Source of the DNA: J038 sp036734085
Lineage (GTDB): Bacteria; Chloroflexota; Anaerolineae; Aggregatilineales; Phototrophicaceae
Reading direction: 5' to 3'
DNA length: 44,148 bases
NCBI GenBank assembly: GCA_036734085.1
Contig: DAIMZF010000016.1
Location: forward strand, 1-44,148
Shown here: positions 40,627 through 44,148 of the stretch, piece by piece
Layout of the letters: each line of letters opens with the position of its first letter
Position numbering within the stretch: position 1 is the first letter of the stretch
Notes under the pieces: generated by a model
What the model saw: only the letters and a program-made list of their open reading frames with translations
Database searches by the model: none
Told to the model about the DNA's origin: nothing
Position numbers and translations under genes: made by a program

Positions 40627-41850
40627 ATGGCCTCTCCAACACCGGATAATATGAACGACATGGATGAACGATCTGAGTTTGAACGTCTGTTAGACCAAGA
40701 CCCAACTTTTTCACCTGCATCTCTGCGTCGTGGGGAGATACACAATGCGGTGATTTTGGAAGTACGCGAACGCGAAATCATCGTGGATATGAACACCAAG
40801 CAAGATGGTATTGTGCGCTCGGAAGACCTCGAACGGTTGGACAATAAATTTCGTGGTAGCCTTAAAGTGGGCGATGAAGTGCCGGTGTATGTGCTTAACC
40901 CGCGTGACCAGGACGATAACCTGATTGTCTCTATCAACATGGGGCTACAGCGTTACGACTGGGAGCAAGCCCGAAAATTGCTGGAAACTGAAGAAGTTGA
41001 CAATGTGCGGGTTACAGGCAACAATCGCGGCGGCATCCTTGTGCGCTGGCGTCGGCTGGAAGGCTTCATCCCTAGTTCACATCTGACCTCACTTAACCCA
41101 ACATCAGATCGCCGCGACGCCTGGACAGACCTGATGCATCAGGAATTGGTCGTCAAGGTTATCGAAGTTGACCAAGACCGCCGCCGCCTGATTTTTAGTG
41201 AGCGCGAAGCCCAAAAAGAATGGCGTGCCCAGCAGAAAGCACGCCTGCTTTCAGAATTGAAAGAGGGCGACCGCGTGATGGGCACGGTAACAGGCCTGCG
41301 TGACTTCGGCGCTTTCGTGAACTTGGGCGGGGCCGACGGCCTTATCCATGTCAGCGAGTTAGCGTGGCATCGTGTGGATCATCCGCGTGATGTGTTACGT
41401 GTTGGGGATGAAATCGAAGTTTATGTGTTGAACCTCGACCGGGAAACAAACCGCATTGCACTCAGCCGTAAGCGCCTGCTGAGCGACCCCTGGGAAGACG
41501 CCGCGACCCGTTATCACGAAGGCCAGTTGGTAGAAGGCACTGTGACCAATGTCGTGGATTTTGGCGCGTTTGTAGCGCTCGACAACGGCCTGGAGGGATT
41601 ATTACACCTCAGCGAGATGGGCGATGGCACACTCAAAGAGCCGCATTCTTATGTCAAGAAGGGCGACCGCCTCAGCCTGCGTATTAGCCACCTGGAGCCG
41701 GAAAAACGGCGCGTTGGCTTTACACAACGTTGGGGCACAGAAGGTGGCGAAGGTGCGGATGCTGTGGAAGTACAAGCCAGTGCGGAACCTGTTATCGAGC
41801 CTGTCGTGGGAGCACCGCCTGCGAGTGACGAACCTGCCCAGGCAGAATAG
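40627..41850 (+). CDS. S1 RNA-binding domain protein (ribosomal protein S1-like), first copy
   Basis: 407 aa with four S1 (OB-fold) domains at about 35-105, 120-190, 213-282 and 299-367. The third (GTVTGLRDFGAFVNLGGADGLIHVSELAW) and fourth (GTVTNVVDFGAFVALDNGLEGLLHLSEM) are the best conserved. E. coli S1 has six domains; four-domain forms are common in other phyla. It helps mRNA bind the 30S subunit. The acidic N-terminus resembles that of S1, which docks on S2. It starts at an ATG without a ribosome binding site, as rpsA does in E. coli. Confidence 0.88.
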   Translation: MASPTPDNMNDMDERSEFERLLDQDPTFSPASLRRGEIHNAVILEVREREIIVDMNTKQDGIVRSEDLERLDNKFRGSLKVGDEVPVYVLNPRDQDDNLIVSINMGLQRYDWEQARKLLETEEVDNVRVTGNNRGGILVRWRRLEGFIPSSHLTSLNPTSDRRDAWTDLMHQELVVKVIEVDQDRRRLIFSEREAQKEWRAQQKARLLSELKEGDRVMGTVTGLRDFGAFVNLGGADGLIHVSELAWHRVDHPRDVLRVGDEIEVYVLNLDRETNRIALSRKRLLSDPWEDAATRYHEGQLVEGTVTNVVDFGAFVALDNGLEGLLHLSEMGDGTLKEPHSYVKKGDRLSLRISHLEPEKRRVGFTQRWGTEGGEGADAVEVQASAEPVIEPVVGAPPASDEPAQAE

Positions 41851-41873
41851 CAAACTCCCAATAAAACCACCCT

Positions 41874-41908
41874 AAACCCGGCGGGTATCCATCCTATGCC
41901 GGGTTTTT
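41874..41908 (+). terminator. Terminator between the two S1 genes
   Basis: Stem AAACCCGGC (41874-41882) / GCCGGGTTT (41898-41906), 15-nt loop, run of five T. Confidence 0.92.
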
Positions 41909-41922
41909 AGATTTCCCCTTCG

Positions 41923-41952
41923 TTGACAAAGCACGTTGCACTTTAGTATAAT
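41923..41952 (+). promoter_or_regulatory. Consensus promoter of the second S1 gene
   Basis: TTGACA (41923-41928), 18-bp spacer, TATAAT (41947-41952): both hexamers match the sigma-70-type consensus perfectly. Start near 41959, so the leader before 42169 is about 210 nt. Confidence 0.88.
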
Positions 41953-41958
41953 CCCCCC

Positions 41959-42168
41959 GATCTTATAGGAGGGTAGGGCGTCTTTGGCTGTGGGTGGCTT
42001 TGGCCGGGGTTGCGTCCGTCTAACTGCGTGGCTTTAATCAATTGCAAGACAGTTCTATAGGGCAAAAGCGCTCGGCGTTGAGGGTTAACGTCCGGGCTTT
42101 GTTTTGTTCTGTCTATGCCCTTTGATGAGATTACTTTTTCCGTAGGTCTTTTAGGAGCTAACAAGATA
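41959..42168 (+). promoter_or_regulatory. Long 5' leader of the second S1 gene
   Basis: About 210 nt with no gene. It contains an imperfect hairpin at 42063-42101 (AAAGC/GCTTT, CGG/CCG and GTT/AAC segments in order) and a T/G-rich run. A short in-frame extension from an ATG at 42115 has no ribosome binding site. I see no known riboswitch motif. Confidence 0.4.
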
Positions 42169-43335
42169 ATGCAAGGGGATCAATCCGTTGATATGGTGGG
42201 GGAACTTGATTTCGCCGCTATGTTGGAAGCATCATTCGCCGAGAACTTACTCGAACGTGGAGACATCGTCATTGGCAAGGTGTTATCGGTGGATAATCAG
42301 GGGCTAATCGTGGGGGTTGGCACGTATGATGGTTTCGTCCCACGCCGCGATATTGAACGCCTGCAACTCTCACCGGACAACTACACTGTCGGGGATGAAA
42401 TCGACGTAACAATTCTTCGGATGGAGGATGAGGAGGGAAACTTGGTGTTGTCTGTGTCGCAGGCACGCCAAAACGAAGATTGGCGCTTGGCAGAGGGCTT
42501 GTTAGAACGGGATGAAGTGTGGGAAGGCCCGGTAATCGACGCTAATCGAGGTGGCTTGATTGTACTATTTGGCAATCTGCGCGGGTTTGTTCCGGCTAGC
42601 CATGTGCTGGATTTGCCGCGTGGCATGAACGAAGATGACCGTAAAAACTTCTTACAACGCTATGTTGGCAAAGACATGGGCGTTAAGGTGATGGAAGTCA
42701 ACCGTAAACGTCGCCGTCTGGTCTTCAGCCAACGGGATGCGAACCGCGAAAACCGCGACGCCCGCAAGGAATCTCTGCTGGATGAATTAAAAGAGGGCGA
42801 AGTGCGTAAGGGCATCGTTAGTGGCCTGCGCGACTTTGGCGCTTTTGTGGATTTGGGCGGCGCAGATGGCCTAGTACACATCTCGGAGTTGGCCTGGCAT
42901 CGGGTGAAACACCCCAGCGATGTGTTGAATGTCGGCGATAGTATTGAAGTATACATCCTGCGCCTGGATGACGAAGGCAAGCGCATTGGCTTAAGCCTTA
43001 AGCGTCTACAGCCCAACCCCTGGTCACTGGTGGAAGAAATGTACCATGTCGGCCAGTTGGTCGAAGGCGTGGTCAGCCGTACCGCGCAATTCGGCGCATT
43101 TGTCAGCATGGAACCCGGCATCGAAGCCCTGTTGCACGTCAGCCAGATTTCTGACCCCGTGCCCGTTGATGCGACGTTAGTCGTCACCGAAGGCGAAACA
43201 CTGGTGATGCGTGTTATCAGTATCGAGGCGGATAAACAACGATTGGGATTGAGCCTAAAAGAAGTGACAGCCGAAGAAAAAGCCCAATGGCAAGGCCAAA
43301 ATGCGGAGGTCGCGCTCCCTGTTGCGGAGGCATAA
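42169..43335 (+). CDS. S1 RNA-binding domain protein (ribosomal protein S1-like), second copy
   Basis: 388 aa from the ATG at 42169, chosen for AGGAG 11 bp upstream. Four S1 domains at about 30-100, 115-185, 205-275 and 290-360; the third (GIVSGLRDFGAFVDLGGADGLVHISELAWHRVKHPSDVL) is nearly identical to that of the first copy, the others diverge more. The two genes are therefore tandem paralogues, each with its own promoter and with a terminator between them, so they can be expressed independently. One may be the ribosomal S1 and the other a specialised RNA-binding protein; sequence alone does not decide. Confidence 0.88.
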   Translation: MQGDQSVDMVGELDFAAMLEASFAENLLERGDIVIGKVLSVDNQGLIVGVGTYDGFVPRRDIERLQLSPDNYTVGDEIDVTILRMEDEEGNLVLSVSQARQNEDWRLAEGLLERDEVWEGPVIDANRGGLIVLFGNLRGFVPASHVLDLPRGMNEDDRKNFLQRYVGKDMGVKVMEVNRKRRRLVFSQRDANRENRDARKESLLDELKEGEVRKGIVSGLRDFGAFVDLGGADGLVHISELAWHRVKHPSDVLNVGDSIEVYILRLDDEGKRIGLSLKRLQPNPWSLVEEMYHVGQLVEGVVSRTAQFGAFVSMEPGIEALLHVSQISDPVPVDATLVVTEGETLVMRVISIEADKQRLGLSLKEVTAEEKAQWQGQNAEVALPVAEA

Positions 43336-43358
43336 CCCTAGATTTATCGGCCTGCGCC

Positions 43359-43367
43359 TGATATGAT
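43359..43367 (+). promoter_or_regulatory. Extended -10 promoter of rpsU
   Basis: TGaTATGAT, an extended -10 element, 58 bp before the rpsU ATG. No clear -35 box. Confidence 0.45.
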
Positions 43368-43424
43368 TTTAGGCTATTGGTCAAGTTACCAAAATTCGAT
43401 GCGGAAAGGGGGTGAGGAACAAGC

Positions 43425-43625
43425 ATGGCTTCAGTAAGATTAAAACCGAATGAGTCGCAGGAACAGCTATTACGCCGCTTCCGCAAGCGTGTCACGAACG
43501 CCGGTATTCTAAGCACGGTTCGTCGTAAACGCTGGCACATCTCCAAGAGTGAGTTGCGCCGCATCGAGAAGAAAAAGGCAATCCGCCGTTCGCGTCGTCG
43601 TCAACGCAAGGCGTTGGTTCGCTAG
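43425..43625 (+). CDS. rpsU: 30S ribosomal protein S21
   Basis: 66 aa, very basic. VRLKPNESQEQLLRRFRKRV (about 4-23) is the S21 signature, followed by the RRKRWHISKSELRRIEKKKA helix and an Arg-rich tail. S21 lies near the anti-Shine-Dalgarno end of 16S rRNA and helps initiation. Strong purine-rich ribosome binding site (GGGGGTGAGG). Its place beside two S1 genes and IF-1 makes a cluster of initiation-related genes. Confidence 0.93.
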   Translation: MASVRLKPNESQEQLLRRFRKRVTNAGILSTVRRKRWHISKSELRRIEKKKAIRRSRRRQRKALVR

Positions 43626-43673
43626 TGATGCAAAAAGCAACGTCACAATGATTAGATAACAAACGAATGATAA

Positions 43674-43712
43674 CCGCTGTCATCCAAACTAGTTGACAGC
43701 GGCTTATTGTTT
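43674..43712 (+). terminator. Terminator after rpsU
   Basis: Perfect 9-bp stem CCGCTGTCA (43674-43682) / TGACAGCGG (43694-43702), 11-nt loop, T-rich but interrupted tail. Confidence 0.8.
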
Positions 43713-43718
43713 TATACT
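43713..43718 (+). promoter_or_regulatory. -10 box upstream of infA
   Basis: TATACT, 35 bp before the infA ATG. TTGACA (43693-43698) lies only 14 bp upstream, inside the rpsU terminator stem, so the spacing is poor. Confidence 0.3.
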
Positions 43719-43752
43719 GTAAAACATATCGTCAGTAACCAAAAGAGGTGCT

Positions 43753-44013
43753 ATGTCTAAACAAGAAGATAAAATAGAGGTAGAAGGTATTGTCACGGAG
43801 GCGCTACCGAACACCCAGTTTATGGTGGAACTGGATAACGGCCACCAGATTTTAGCTTATCTTTCCGGCAAGATGCGTAAGTTTTACATCCGCATTGCGC
43901 TGGGCGACCGCGTGCGGGTCGAGATGAGCATGTATGACCCATCACGCGGGCGTATTGTCTTCCGTCATAAGGACGGCGGCGGTAGCCTGAGCGGTACATC
44001 CAAGAGCAACTAA
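43753..44013 (+). CDS. infA: Translation initiation factor IF-1
   Basis: 86 aa, OB fold. VEGIVTEALPNTQFMVELDNGHQILAYLSGKMRKFYIRIALGDRVRVEMS follows the IF-1 family throughout, including the basic patch that contacts the ribosomal A site. A Gly/Ser/Lys tail of about 13 residues extends beyond the usual 72. AGAGGTG lies before the ATG. Here the gene stands outside the usual ribosomal protein operon, so it may be an additional copy. Confidence 0.92.
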   Translation: MSKQEDKIEVEGIVTEALPNTQFMVELDNGHQILAYLSGKMRKFYIRIALGDRVRVEMSMYDPSRGRIVFRHKDGGGSLSGTSKSN

Positions 44014-44019
44014 GCACGG

Positions 44020-44035
44020 CTAGCGGCGCCGCTAG
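44020..44035. repeat. Perfect 16-bp palindrome between convergent genes
   Basis: CTAGCGGC followed directly by its reverse complement GCCGCTAG, 7 bp after the infA stop and before the end of the minus-strand gene. It may be part of a bidirectional terminator, but no T-run follows. Confidence 0.5.
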
Positions 44036-44051
44036 ATGTATGTCATATGGA

Positions 44052-44148
44052 TTATAGCGGCTTCGTTCCCCAATGTATCGCCATCGTCCCGAACATAAAC
44101 GTTTGATAGCCAACGTCCTGAATACCGACTTCACCCATGATGGCGGCG
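44052..44148 (-). CDS. C-terminal end of a probable SAM methyltransferase (cut by window edge)
   Basis: The last 31 codons and stop of a minus-strand gene entering from the right edge. The residues include GIQDVGYQTFMFGTMAIHWG and then TKPL. The pattern 'position-helix, then a strand ending in a hydrophobic-Ala-Ile-His-x-Gly' recalls the final strand of UbiE/MenG-like class I methyltransferases. Only this fragment is visible, so the call is tentative, but the reading frame and convergent position after infA support a real gene end. Confidence 0.5.
   Translation of the reverse strand, partial: AAIMGEVGIQDVGYQTFMFGTMAIHWGTKPL

Noticed and set aside
42115..42168. Longer start for the second S1 protein
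   Set aside because: No ribosome binding site before 42115, whereas AGGAG precedes the ATG at 42169.
43690..43718. TTGACA/TATACT as a standard promoter for infA
   Set aside because: Spacing is only 14 bp and the TTGACA is part of the rpsU terminator stem; kept only as a -10 candidate.

Overview
This 44 kb window is chromosomal and almost fully coding, with medium GC and no transposases, phage genes, rRNA, tRNA or CRISPR arrays that I can see. The gene set (FadN-type beta-oxidation protein, an archaeal/eukaryote-like ProS, a complex I cluster with two NuoM genes, ATP synthase b with a delta-like C-terminus, FemAB ligases, two adjacent S1 proteins) and the lack of outer-membrane functions suggest a Chloroflexota bacterium, perhaps Anaerolineae-like. 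This assignment is an inference from gene content, not a phylogeny.

Layout. 1-503 (-): start of a TIR-domain protein cut by the window edge. 670-4377 (-): thiolase and FadN-type multifunctional protein, divergent from an SDR dehydrogenase (4584-5339, +). 5400-9253 (-): a tight four-gene operon of two FemAB-type transferases and two epoxide-hydrolase-like alpha/beta hydrolases. 9569-19601 (+): promoter, nuoA-H-J-K-L-M-M-N and a strong terminator. 19604-22701 (+): promoter, atpI-like gene, atpB, atpE, atpF and terminator. 22742-24262: MurE-type ligase. 24361-24921: unknown protein. 25073-27749: GT2 glycosyltransferase, polyprenyl-phosphate sugar-1-phosphate transferase and a MazG-like gene. 27843-29282: proS. 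29558-31690: a protein with two NYN (PIN-like) nuclease domains. 31694-34590: rpsO and pnp with structured leaders. 34658-38157: AI-2E/PerM transporter, a 63-aa protein and two methyltransferase-like genes. 38209-39765: glutamate-semialdehyde-type aldehyde dehydrogenase. 39855-40388: phosphoribosyltransferase behind a hairpin. 40627-43335: two S1-domain proteins. 43425-44013: rpsU and an IF-1 gene. 44052-44148 (-): the 3' end of a probable methyltransferase.

The most striking part is the bioenergetic block. Both adjacent operons encode only membrane-sector subunits: complex I has A, H, J, K, L, M, M and N but no B, C, D, E, F, G or I, and ATP synthase has a, c and b but no complete delta and no alpha, gamma, beta or epsilon. 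Complex I has a fourth antiporter-like subunit and a NuoL lateral-helix region that looks about 25-30 residues too long, matching the known '2M' complex I class. The second NuoM lacks the TM7 lysine. ATP synthase subunit a carries about 220 extra residues, with a predicted coiled coil, in the extracytoplasmic loop. NuoL and AtpB both carry His/Asp/Glu-rich extramembrane segments.

A second theme is RNA-level control of the translation genes. The leaders of rpsO, pnp and the first S1 gene, and the hairpin ahead of the phosphoribosyltransferase, hold complementary segments that could form pseudoknots, long stems or mutually exclusive folds. A third is two divergent promoters (fadN and SDR) that carry the same 10-bp element at the same place, suggesting one shared repressor.
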